Source: Microbacterium sp. No. 7
GTDB lineage: Bacteria; Actinomycetota; Actinomycetes; Actinomycetales; Microbacteriaceae
Assembly (NCBI RefSeq): GCF_001314225.1
Contig: NZ_CP012697.1
Location: forward strand, 3,534,001-3,598,000
DNA: 64,000 nt
Reading direction: 5' to 3'
Shown: in pieces, positions 33,521 through 41,340 of the stretch
Position numbering within the stretch: position 1 is the first letter of the stretch
Layout: every line of letters begins with the position of its first letter
Made by a program: the position numbers and the translations under genes
Notes under the pieces: model-generated
What the model saw: the letters and a program-made list of their open reading frames with translations, nothing else
The model's database searches: none
What the model was told of the DNA's origin: nothing

Positions 33521-35417
33521 CGAGCGGGACCTCGATGATCTGGCGACCCGCGACCGGCGACGTTAGCGCCTGGTCGAGGCCCGCACGGGTCGTCTCGCGC
33601 CGGTAGTCCCAGCCGTAGGCGGCGGCGAGGTCGGCGAGCCGCGCGGCGTGCGGCGTGTAGAGCACACGGTCCATCGCGGCGCGTCCCGCGACGGACGCCA
33701 CCTCGAGCCCGTCGAAGATCGATCCGCCGCCGTCGTTGCCGACGATCACCTGCATGCGCGGCTCGTGCTCGCCCGGCGCCAGCAGCAGCGCCCCGATGTC
33801 GTGCAGGAACGCGAGGTCCCCCGCGAGCACGCGCGTGACCCCCGGAGCGCCGGCGGCCTGGCTGGCCAGGGCGATGCCCGTCGCCGTCGCGATCGTGCCG
33901 TCGATGCCCGCGAGCCCGCGGTTGGAGTGCACGGGCACCTTCTTGCCGCCGAGCACCCGGTCGGCGACCCGCACGAGCCGCGACGACGCGAAGAACAGCC
34001 GGTCGTGCGGCCACGTCGCCCGCCACACGGCGTCGACGAGGGCCTCGCGGTCGACGGGAGCGCGCACGGCCTCCAGCTCGGCGCTGATCGCCCCGAGCCG
34101 CTCGGCGGGCACGGCCGAGGCGAGCGCACGGCCGTCGGGCGCGGCGGGGCTGAGGTCGACGGATGCCGCGCGCGACGCGCGCATCCATGCGCCCAGCCAT
34201 TCGCGGTCGGCGGCGCCCGGTGCGATGTCGACGGCGCGCGCGTGGCGGGTGCGCCCGTTGAGGTCGAGCGGCTCGCCGGGGCCGTGCAGCGCGATCACCT
34301 CGACGTCGGCGCGCGCGAGCAGCGCCGCGACCTCGCGGCTGAGCGTGGGATGCCCGAGCACGACGACGCGCTCGACGCGGCCCCCCAGCTCGGGGCGGTC
34401 GAGCAGCTCGCGGTAGCCGTGCACGACCTGACGGCCGAACCGCGCACCGCTGACGATCTCGGCGACCAGCGGCCAGCCGCCGTCGTGCGCGACCTGCTCC
34501 GCGGCCGGTCCCGCATCGGCGCCTGCGACGACGATGGTGCGCGGCCCCCGCGCCAGCCGCACCGGCGGCGCGCCCTCACCGTCCGCGCGCTCCGCGGTGC
34601 CAGTTGTTCCCGCGAGGGTGCCAGTTGACCCCGCGAGAGTGCCTGTTCTCCCCACGAAGGTGCTCTTTGTTCCCGCGAGAGTGCTTGCTCTCCCCGCGAC
34701 GGTGCTCTTCGTTCCCGCGACGGTGCCACGTGTCCCCGCGACGGTGCCAGTTGTTCCCGCGACGGTGCCCGTTGTCACCGCCACGGTGCTGCCTGTCACC
34801 GCGACGGTGCCTTCACCGGCCGCGGCGGCGAGCCACGGCGGCAGAGCGCCGGCGAGCGGCTCGCGGTAGGGGAGGTTGAGGTGGGCCGGTCCCGCCGTGC
34901 CGCTCGTGCCGCTCGCGGCGTCGAACGCGGCATCCGCGGCATCCGTCACGATGGTCGACTGCGGTCCCTCGCCGTCGTCGAGCGCGTCGGGGACGGGCAG
35001 GTCCGCGTCGAACCGCACGAACGGCGCGAACAGCCCCGGCTGCCGCGTGGTCTGGTTGGCGCCGACGCCCCGCAGCTCGGGCGGCCGGTCGGCCGTGAGC
35101 AGCAGCAGCGGCACGCCCGAGTGGTGCGCCTCCAGCACGGCGGGCAGGAGGTTGGCGACGGCCGTCCCCGAGGTGCAGATCACGGCCGCGGGCGTGCCGG
35201 TCTCGCGGGCGATGCCGAGCGCCGTGAAACCCGCGACGCGCTCGTCGATCCGCACGTGCACGCGCACGGCCCCGCGCGCCTCGAGCTCGGCGGCGACGAG
35301 GGCGAGGGCCTGCGAGCGGGAGCCGGGGCTCACGACGAGGTGCGAGACGCCGCGCGCGACGAGGCGGGCGAGCAGGGCGACGGCGGCGTCCGTCGCCGGA
35401 GCGCGGGAGACGGTCAT
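33513..35417 (-). CDS. menD: SEPHCHC synthase, with an expanded repeat linker
   Basis: This thiamine-diphosphate enzyme joins isochorismate and 2-oxoglutarate in menaquinone synthesis. The N-terminal domain has 'HLVVSPGSRSQALALVA', 'VICTSGTAVANLLPAVLEA' and 'LLLTADRPPELRGVGANQTT'. The cofactor domain has 'GIDGTIATATGIALA' and 'GDLAFLHDIGALLL...NDGGGSIFDGL'. At 634 residues it is about 60-80 longer than usual. The excess is a run of about 11 Thr/Gly/Ala/Val heptads (about residues 200-275, such as 'TVAGTTG') between the N-terminal and middle domains, encoded by 21-bp tandem repeats. The ATG is 1 nt after the upstream gene's stop. Confidence 0.93.
   Translation of the reverse strand: MTVSRAPATDAAVALLARLVARGVSHLVVSPGSRSQALALVAAELEARGAVRVHVRIDERVAGFTALGIARETGTPAAVICTSGTAVANLLPAVLEAHHSGVPLLLLTADRPPELRGVGANQTTRQPGLFAPFVRFDADLPVPDALDDGEGPQSTIVTDAADAAFDAASGTSGTAGPAHLNLPYREPLAGALPPWLAAAAGEGTVAVTGSTVAVTTGTVAGTTGTVAGTRGTVAGTKSTVAGRASTLAGTKSTFVGRTGTLAGSTGTLAGTTGTAERADGEGAPPVRLARGPRTIVVAGADAGPAAEQVAHDGGWPLVAEIVSGARFGRQVVHGYRELLDRPELGGRVERVVVLGHPTLSREVAALLARADVEVIALHGPGEPLDLNGRTRHARAVDIAPGAADREWLGAWMRASRAASVDLSPAAPDGRALASAVPAERLGAISAELEAVRAPVDREALVDAVWRATWPHDRLFFASSRLVRVADRVLGGKKVPVHSNRGLAGIDGTIATATGIALASQAAGAPGVTRVLAGDLAFLHDIGALLLAPGEHEPRMQVIVGNDGGGSIFDGLEVASVAGRAAMDRVLYTPHAARLADLAAAYGWDYRRETTRAGLDQALTSPVAGRQIIEVPLDR
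34594..34815. repeat. 21-bp tandem repeats inside menD
   Basis: About eleven copies of a 21-bp unit (GTTCCCGCGACGGTGCCAGTT and variants) lie in frame in menD. The unit length is a multiple of three, so changes in copy number keep the frame. Related sequence occurs in the yhgE-like gene (61905-62010) and in the palindrome at 63694-63811. Confidence 0.9.
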
Positions 35418-35418
35418 G

Positions 35419-35814
35419 TCAGCGCGTCGAGTCGTGCCGGTCGGCGTCGTCGTCGCCCTCGGTGGCGTCGCGGCCGCCGGGACGATCGAGGTTCTCCTGG
35501 TCTTCGGCGTCGAGGGCGGCGAGCTCCGCCTCGAGGCGTCGGATGCGCTCGTCCTGATCGCTGATGTGGCCGATGCGTCCCAGGAACTCGGGGTCGTCGT
35601 CGGGCGCGCGCGGTGCGGCGAGCTCGCTCGCCCGCACTCGTCCGAGCGCGAACCACAGCACGCCGCCGAGCACGGGGATGAGGATCACGATGAGCATCCA
35701 CGACGGCTTGCTGACGCCGCGGTGCCGCACCGGCGGCTGCAGTGCGCAGTCGACGATGCTGTAGACCCAGAAGGCGAGCAGCAGCAAAGCCACCGGGATC
35801 AGAACGCGAACCAT
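35419..35814 (-). CDS. PLD nuclease N-terminal-type small membrane protein
   Basis: A 131-residue protein with two membrane helices (about 4-22 and 40-58). The pattern 'VYSIVDCALQP' followed by 'KPSWMLIVILIPVLGGVLWFALGR' is that of the PLDc_N domain. A charged coiled-coil-like tail follows ('ISDQDERIRRLEAELAALDAED'). ATG 35814 is preferred because TAAACT lies exactly 6 nt upstream; a TTG at 35817 is in the same frame. It precedes menD by 1 nt, so menD probably depends on this promoter. Function unknown. Confidence 0.8.
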   Translation of the reverse strand: MVRVLIPVALLLLAFWVYSIVDCALQPPVRHRGVSKPSWMLIVILIPVLGGVLWFALGRVRASELAAPRAPDDDPEFLGRIGHISDQDERIRRLEAELAALDAEDQENLDRPGGRDATEGDDDADRHDSTR

Positions 35815-35837
35815 CAATCCAGTTTAAGCTGGATGCC
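35815..35837. promoter_or_regulatory. Divergent overlapping leaderless promoters
   Basis: The 23 bp between two divergent ATGs hold the near-palindrome CCAGTTTAAGCTGG. On the minus strand it gives TAAACT (35821-35826) 6 nt before ATG 35814. On the plus strand it gives TAAGCT (35825-35830) 7 nt before ATG 35838. The two -10 boxes overlap by two bases. Confidence 0.6.
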
Positions 35838-36107
35838 ATGCGCACGCGGTCGATCGTTGTCTACTCGGTGCTGCGCCTGCTCGTCTTTCTCGTGCCGTTC
35901 GGCATCATGATGCTGTTTCCCGTGATGCGCGAGTTCTTCTGGCTGGCCGCCGTCTTCGCCGCCCTCATCGGGCTGAGCCTGTCGGTGCTCTTCCTGAGCA
36001 AGCCGCTCGGCGAGGTCTCGGCCGGGCTCGCATCGCGCCGCGACGCCAAGCGCGCCGGCGAGGTCACCGACGAGGACGTCGAGGACGCCCTCGCCGACGG
36101 CAGCTGA
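35838..36107 (+). CDS. DUF4229 small membrane protein
   Basis: An 89-residue protein with two membrane helices (about 8-30 and 34-53) and an acidic tail ('GEVTDEDVEDALADGS'). Size and pattern fit the actinobacterial DUF4229 family ('VLRLLVFLVPFGIMML', then 'LSKPLGEVSAGLASRR'). Its function is unknown. It diverges from the menD operon through a 23-bp shared promoter. Confidence 0.75.
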   Translation: MRTRSIVVYSVLRLLVFLVPFGIMMLFPVMREFFWLAAVFAALIGLSLSVLFLSKPLGEVSAGLASRRDAKRAGEVTDEDVEDALADGS

Positions 36108-36516
36108 GGCACCGGCAGAGGCCGCCGGCAGTTCGCCGGCAGGATCGGCTGAGCACCGCCGTCGGTGGCGGCGCGCGGCCACCCCATACCTGGGCGATCC
36201 CGCACGCCATCGTCACCCGATCGGTCAGTTCATGCCCGGCCGGTCCGGCGCCCGGTGGGTCCGGCGGCCGGTGGGTCCGGCGGCCGGTGGGTATGCGCCC
36301 GGTTGCCCCGTGCCCGATCGATCCCGCCCCCACGATCGTGGGCAGTTCTCGTCGCCTCGCGACGCGCGACCCGACGACGAGCGCCCACTGCTTTCGCGCG
36401 CCCCGAAGTCGTGGACAGTGGATGCCGGATGCCGGCGGCCGAGGCGGCCACAACCGCCCACTGCCTGAGGATGCCGCGGCCGGCGGCGTCACCGGCATCC
36501 AGCCGGTCGCCCGCTC
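36108..36516. repeat. Gene-free stretch with tandem and palindromic repeats
   Basis: No gene is convincing here. At 36237-36292 a unit of about 17 bp (GGTGGGTCCGGCGGCC) is repeated three times. At 36338-36388 a palindrome has arms GTGGGC and CTCGTCG at the left and CGACGAG and GCCCAC at the right; it resembles the palindrome at 27019-27075. A further short inverted pair (CAGTG/CACTG) lies around 36416-36472. Confidence 0.7.
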
Positions 36517-37503
36517 CTACGCGGCGAAGGCCCAGAACACGAACGCGGCGTAGGCGAGGGCCGACAGCGACGTGAGGCTCAGGGCGACGACCAGCTCGCG
36601 CGGCTGGCGGAACGTCCACACGATGAGCGTCGCGGCGGCGAGCGGGATGAGCGTGAGCATGCCGACCCACGCCCGCGGATAGAACAGCGCGAACAGCGCG
36701 AGGATCACGAACGGCACGAGCACGATCACCGTGAACAGCACCTGGGTGCCGCGCGCGCCGATGCGCACGGAGAGCGTGCGCTTGCCGGCCGCGCGGTCCT
36801 GCTCGACGTCGCGCAGGTTGTTCGCGAGCAGCACGGCGACCGCGAGCAGGCCCACGGCGACGCCGCCGAACCACGACTCCTGCGGCACGTAGCCGACCTG
36901 CACGAACGTCGTGCCGACCGTCGCGACGAGCCCGAAGAAGACGAACACGAACAGCTCGCCGAGGCCCGCGTAGCCATAGGGACGCTTGCCGCCCGTGTAG
37001 AACCACGCGGCGACGATGCACGCGGTACCGACCGCCAGCATCCACCAGTGCTGCGTGCGGACGACGATCGCGAGGCCCGCGACCGCGGCGACGCCGAAGA
37101 ACACGAGCGCCGCCGTGAGCACGGCGCGCGGCGACGCCTTGCGCGAGGCGGTGAGGCGCTGCGGGCCCACGCGGAAGTCGTCGGTGCCGCGGATGCCGTC
37201 GGAGTAGTCGTTCGCGAAGTTCACCCCGATCTGCAGCGCGAGGGCCACCACGAGGCACGCGAGGGCGATGACCCAGTGCAGCGCCCGGTCGACGAGCAGC
37301 GCCGCACCGGTGCCGATGAGCACGGGCGCGATCGCCAGCGGCAGCGTGCGCAGGCGCGCGGCGCCGATCCAGTCGCCGAGCCGCGCGGGCTCGGGCGGCG
37401 CGGCGGCGGGACGCTTCTGCGGATTGCCGCGCGGGCGGCCGGACTTGCCGCTCTGAGGCTTTCCGCTCGGGGACTTGCGCTTCTTGGGTCGGGTGGCTGC
37501 CAC
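36517..37503 (-). CDS. menA: 1,4-dihydroxy-2-naphthoate polyprenyltransferase
   Basis: A 328-residue membrane prenyltransferase attaching the polyprenyl chain. The first Asp motif is 'GVNFANDYSDGIRGTDDF' (about 98-115). The second conserved loop is 'ANNLRDVEQDRAAGKRTL' (about 225-242). About eight membrane helices follow the basic 40-residue N-terminus, which is Lys/Pro rich and probably cytoplasmic. TAGCAT lies 6 nt before the GTG start, predicting leaderless expression. Confidence 0.95.
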   Translation of the reverse strand: MAATRPKKRKSPSGKPQSGKSGRPRGNPQKRPAAAPPEPARLGDWIGAARLRTLPLAIAPVLIGTGAALLVDRALHWVIALACLVVALALQIGVNFANDYSDGIRGTDDFRVGPQRLTASRKASPRAVLTAALVFFGVAAVAGLAIVVRTQHWWMLAVGTACIVAAWFYTGGKRPYGYAGLGELFVFVFFGLVATVGTTFVQVGYVPQESWFGGVAVGLLAVAVLLANNLRDVEQDRAAGKRTLSVRIGARGTQVLFTVIVLVPFVILALFALFYPRAWVGMLTLIPLAAATLIVWTFRQPRELVVALSLTSLSALAYAAFVFWAFAA

Positions 37504-37544
37504 GCCCCGATGCTAGCCGAGCGACCGCGCACAGCTCAGGAAGC

Positions 37545-37619
37545 GTGCACGACTCAGGAAGAACCGGGCGGATGCCACGGAGTCCGGCATCCGGCGTGCT
37601 GTTCTCCTGAGTTGTGAAC
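37545..37619. repeat. 75-bp GTTCACAA palindrome, copy 1
   Basis: The left arm begins GTGCACGACTCAGGAAGAAC and the right arm ends CTCCTGAGTTGTGAAC. The middle contains GGATGCC and GGCATCC. It lies between the menA promoter and the menE end. Two better-matched copies are at 44792-44866 and 44964-45038. Confidence 0.8.
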
Positions 37620-37724
37620 GGTGCGCGCCGCGGCGAGTCCGCGCTTCGCCACCCCGCGGGACGCACCGGACCCTGGCCGCGCCGGACAAACGCCAAGCCA
37701 CCGCGCCGGCCCGTCGTCCCGCCC

Positions 37725-38870
37725 CTACGCCCCGCCCTCGCCGCGTACGCGGGCTCGCAGAGCCTGCCGGTCGGGCTTGCCGCTCGGCAGCAGCGGGACG
37801 GCCTCCACGAGCACGAGGCGGGCGGGCCGGGCGGGAGCGCCCAGCGCGGCCCCGACGGCGTCGCGCAGGGCGGCCAGCGCGGCATCGGCGTCAGGCACCC
37901 CCGCGCGCGGCGCGACGACGACCGACGCCTCGCCCCAGCGCTCGTCGGCCACGGGCACGACGACCGCGCTCTCGAACCCCGCCACGGCGCGCACCGTCTG
38001 CTCGACGCGGTCGAGCGACACGTTGATGCCGCCCGACACGATCACGTTGTCGAGCCGTCCCGTGATGCGCAGGATGCCGTCGAAGCTGCCGCCGTCCCCC
38101 GTGCGGTACCAGCGGGCTCCCCCGTCGTCGACGAAGACGGATGCCGTGCGCTCCGGCTCCGCGAGGTATCCCTCCGCGAGCATGGGCCCCGACAGCTGCA
38201 CCTCGCCGTCGACGACGCGCACACGGACGCCGTCGAGCGGCACGCCGTCGTAGACGCAGCCGCCCGCGGTCTCGCTCGATCCGTACGTGCGGACGAGCCG
38301 GGCGCCCGCCGCGGCGGCTCGCTCGGCGAGCGCGGGCGCGAGCGCCTGGCCGCCCACGAGCACGGCCTCGAACGAGGCGAGCGCGGCGTGCTCCCCGGCA
38401 TCCAGCAGCATCTGCACCTGCGCCGGCACGAGCGACGTGTAGGTCGGCACGCGGGTGCCGCCCACGCTCGACGCCATGCCGTGCGCGGCCGCGGCGAACG
38501 CCTGCGCCGAGAACGAGCCCGACAGCATCGCGGGCTCGCGTCCCGCGATGAGCGAGCGCACGAGCACCTGGGCGCCGGCGATGTAGTGCGCCGGCAGGGC
38601 GAGCAGCCATGCGCCCTCGCCGAGGCGCGCGGCCGTCGCAAGCGCCGACGAGGTGAGCGCCGAGCGGCTCAGCACGACCGACTTGGGGTAGCCCGTCGAG
38701 CCCGACGTCGTGACGACGAGCGCCGTGCCCGCGGGCATCTCCGCGGGCAGTGCGACACGCGGACCGGATGCCGCACCCAGCGCGATCGCGGGGCCGGCGC
38801 CGAGCACGGCGCCCCGGAGCGCGCGCAGCACGGCGCGCGCGTCGCCGCCGTCGACGGGTTCGAGCCTCAT
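37725..38870 (-). CDS. menE: O-succinylbenzoate-CoA ligase
   Basis: A 381-residue acyl-CoA synthetase (ANL family) that activates o-succinylbenzoate. The P-loop-like box is 'LVVTTSGSTGYPKSVVLS' (about 50-67). Also seen are 'TYGSSETAGGCVYDG' (about 195-209), 'WYRTGDGGSFDGILRITGR' (about 254-272) and the C-terminal Lys in 'PLLPSGKPDRQALR'. It is shorter than typical 450-500 residue MenE, as is usual for actinobacterial versions. It has a real ribosome site (GGGAGG) and a hairpin-rich leader, unlike most neighbours. Confidence 0.92.
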   Translation of the reverse strand: MRLEPVDGGDARAVLRALRGAVLGAGPAIALGAASGPRVALPAEMPAGTALVVTTSGSTGYPKSVVLSRSALTSSALATAARLGEGAWLLALPAHYIAGAQVLVRSLIAGREPAMLSGSFSAQAFAAAAHGMASSVGGTRVPTYTSLVPAQVQMLLDAGEHAALASFEAVLVGGQALAPALAERAAAAGARLVRTYGSSETAGGCVYDGVPLDGVRVRVVDGEVQLSGPMLAEGYLAEPERTASVFVDDGGARWYRTGDGGSFDGILRITGRLDNVIVSGGINVSLDRVEQTVRAVAGFESAVVVPVADERWGEASVVVAPRAGVPDADAALAALRDAVGAALGAPARPARLVLVEAVPLLPSGKPDRQALRARVRGEGGA

Positions 38871-38875
38871 CGCCT

Positions 38876-38957
38876 CCCGAACTCCTCACTTTTCTCAGCA
38901 AACCAGGCCGAAACGGGCGTTTCGCGGTGCGCGGCGCTCGAATTGGAGGAGTTCGGG
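38876..38957. repeat. Palindrome in the menE leader
   Basis: CCCGAACTCCTC (38876-38887) is repeated inverted at 38946-38957. Inside is a second hairpin, CGAAAC/GTTTCG (38909-38924). The right part of the outer arm is next to the menE ribosome site, so folding could affect translation; it may equally be just another dispersed repeat. Confidence 0.6.
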
Positions 38958-38972
38958 CGCCGCTGCGCCGGG

Positions 38973-39872
<900 letters not shown>

Positions 39873-40007
39873 GCCGCCAGCCTAGGGCGAACCGGCCGGG
39901 CGGGCCGACGGGCGAGAGGATGCCGGGGAGGGATGCCGCCCGCCGCTTGCCGATCCGAAGACGACAGCTCTCTGTCGGCACGGCGCGGCCGAGGCGCAGC
40001 CGGATCG

Positions 40008-40043
40008 TTGACACCGCACTTGTATTTTGCAAGCATTGCCCGC
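40008..40043 (+). promoter_or_regulatory. Promoter and possible operator of the VOC/HxlR pair
   Basis: TTGACA (40008-40013), a 17-bp spacer and AAGCAT (40031-40036) make a plausible sigma-70-type promoter, 7 nt before the ATG. An interrupted palindrome CTTG/CAAG (40019-40033) sits in the spacer and could be the site of the HxlR regulator encoded just downstream. Confidence 0.4.
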
Positions 40044-40448
40044 ATGAGCCTCTTCATCACCTGCCCCGTCGAGAGCGTCGAGCGCGCGACCGCCTTCTAC
40101 ACCGCTCTCGGCTGGACGCTCAACGCCGAGATGTCCGACCAGAACGTGTCCTGCTTCGCGATCGCGCCCGAGCAGTACGTCATGCTCGGCAGCCGCGAGA
40201 TGTACGCGAGCGTCGGCGGCGTCGAAGAGCTGGTCGGCGGGCCCGACACCCCTTCGAAGGTCACGGTCTCGTTCGACCTCGGCAGCCGCGAGGCGGTCGA
40301 CGATCTCGTCGAGCGCGCCGGCGCCGCCGGCGGGCGGATCGGCGACACCGACGACTACCCCTTCATGTATCAGCGCCAGTTCGACGATCCCGACGGCTAT
40401 CACTACTCGCCGTTCTGGATGAAGCCGGACGCCGACACGACCGCGTGA
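40044..40448 (+). CDS. VOC (glyoxalase-fold) family protein
   Basis: A 134-residue protein of the VOC superfamily resembling the PhnB/YodA-like extradiol-type group: 'SLFITCPVESVERATAFYTALGWTL', 'MSDQNVSCFAIAPEQYVML' and the end 'YQRQFDDPDGYHYSPFWM'. Function unknown, often linked to detoxification. The stop overlaps the GTG start of the HxlR-type regulator (GTGA), so the two are expressed together. Confidence 0.82.
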   Translation: MSLFITCPVESVERATAFYTALGWTLNAEMSDQNVSCFAIAPEQYVMLGSREMYASVGGVEELVGGPDTPSKVTVSFDLGSREAVDDLVERAGAAGGRIGDTDDYPFMYQRQFDDPDGYHYSPFWMKPDADTTA

Positions 40449-40726
40449 GCGGCCTCCCCGCGGCCCTCGACGTCGTCGGGGCGCGGTGGGCCCTGCTCAT
40501 CGTGGAGCGTCTGCTCGACGGGCCCCAGCGGTACGGCGATCTGCAGCGCGACCTCGGGGTGCCGACGAACATCCTCGCGACCCGCCTGCGCGAGCTCGAG
40601 GCGGCCGGCGTGCTGTCGCGTCTGCCCCTCCGGCACAACACCCGGGCCTACGCGCTGACCGATCGCGGGCTCGCCCTGCGCGAGGCGATCGTCGCGCTCG
40701 GGCGCTGGGGCGAGGGCGACGTCTAG
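40445..40726 (+). CDS. HxlR-family winged-helix regulator
   Basis: A 93-residue transcription factor with the HxlR core: 'VVGARWALLIVERLLDGPQRYGDL', 'LGVPTNILATRLRELEAAGVLSR' (recognition helix) and the wing 'YALTDRGLALREAI'. Unlike many HxlR proteins it has no N-terminal Cys near the start. Coupled to the VOC gene, it probably controls that gene and itself. Confidence 0.85.
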   Translation: MSGLPAALDVVGARWALLIVERLLDGPQRYGDLQRDLGVPTNILATRLRELEAAGVLSRLPLRHNTRAYALTDRGLALREAIVALGRWGEGDV

Positions 40727-40812
40727 CCTGGCAGCGTCACTCGCTTCTTCACCACGCGTTCACGCTACCCGACCCCGCCGGCCCGCTCCCGGCGACCCCC
40801 TACCCTGGAACC

Positions 40813-41340
40813 GTGACCATGACGCGACTCCTCCCCCTGGCCGCCGCGGCGGCCCTGCTCCTCTCGCTCACCGCGTGCAGCCCCTCGGAGGCGCCCGCCG
40901 ACGACACGGCCGGCAGCGGCGTGAGCGAGGGCGCGTGCGCCGACGCCGAGGGCGTGACCCTCTCGGTCGACGCCTCGGCGATCGACGCCGCGCCCGAGCA
41001 GTGGTGCATCCCCACGGACGACACGATCGCGGCATCCGACGTGCTCAGCCTCGCGGGCGTGACGACGGAGGGCACCGAGGAGTACGGCGACCAGGTCGTC
41101 TGCCGCGTCGACGGCGTGCCCGCCGCCGACCAGAAGCTGCCGAACCCCGAGGGCGGCGACTACGTCGAGGAGTGCGCCGCCATGCCGGCCGCGTTCGCCT
41201 ACTGGTCGCTGTGGGTCAAGCCGGCGGGCGGCGAGTGGGACTACGCCCAGGAGGGGCTCTCGACGCTCGACCTCGACCCCGGTGACAGCCTCGAGCTGCT
41301 CTTCTCGCTGAACGGCGAGCCCGCCGCGCCCGCCTCGTGA
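40813..41340 (+). CDS. Lipoprotein with a DUF4430-like domain, partner of the ECF transporter
   Basis: A 175-residue secreted lipoprotein. The signal ends in the lipobox 'LLLSLTACSP' with the Cys at about residue 22. The C-terminal part ('AFAYWSLWVKPAGGEWDYA', then 'STLDLDPGDSLELLFSLN') resembles the DUF4430/transcobalamin C-terminal fold, which occurs next to cobalamin-type ECF transporters in other bacteria. TACCCT lies 6 nt before the GTG start. Its stop overlaps the ECF gene's GTG start, so the lipoprotein is probably an outside accessory of that transporter (inference). Confidence 0.75.
   Translation: MTMTRLLPLAAAAALLLSLTACSPSEAPADDTAGSGVSEGACADAEGVTLSVDASAIDAAPEQWCIPTDDTIAASDVLSLAGVTTEGTEEYGDQVVCRVDGVPAADQKLPNPEGGDYVEECAAMPAAFAYWSLWVKPAGGEWDYAQEGLSTLDLDPGDSLELLFSLNGEPAAPAS

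Noticed and set aside
34594..34815. Tandem repeats in menD taken as a sign of a pseudogene
   Set aside because: The frame is open throughout and all cofactor and substrate motifs are intact on both sides.
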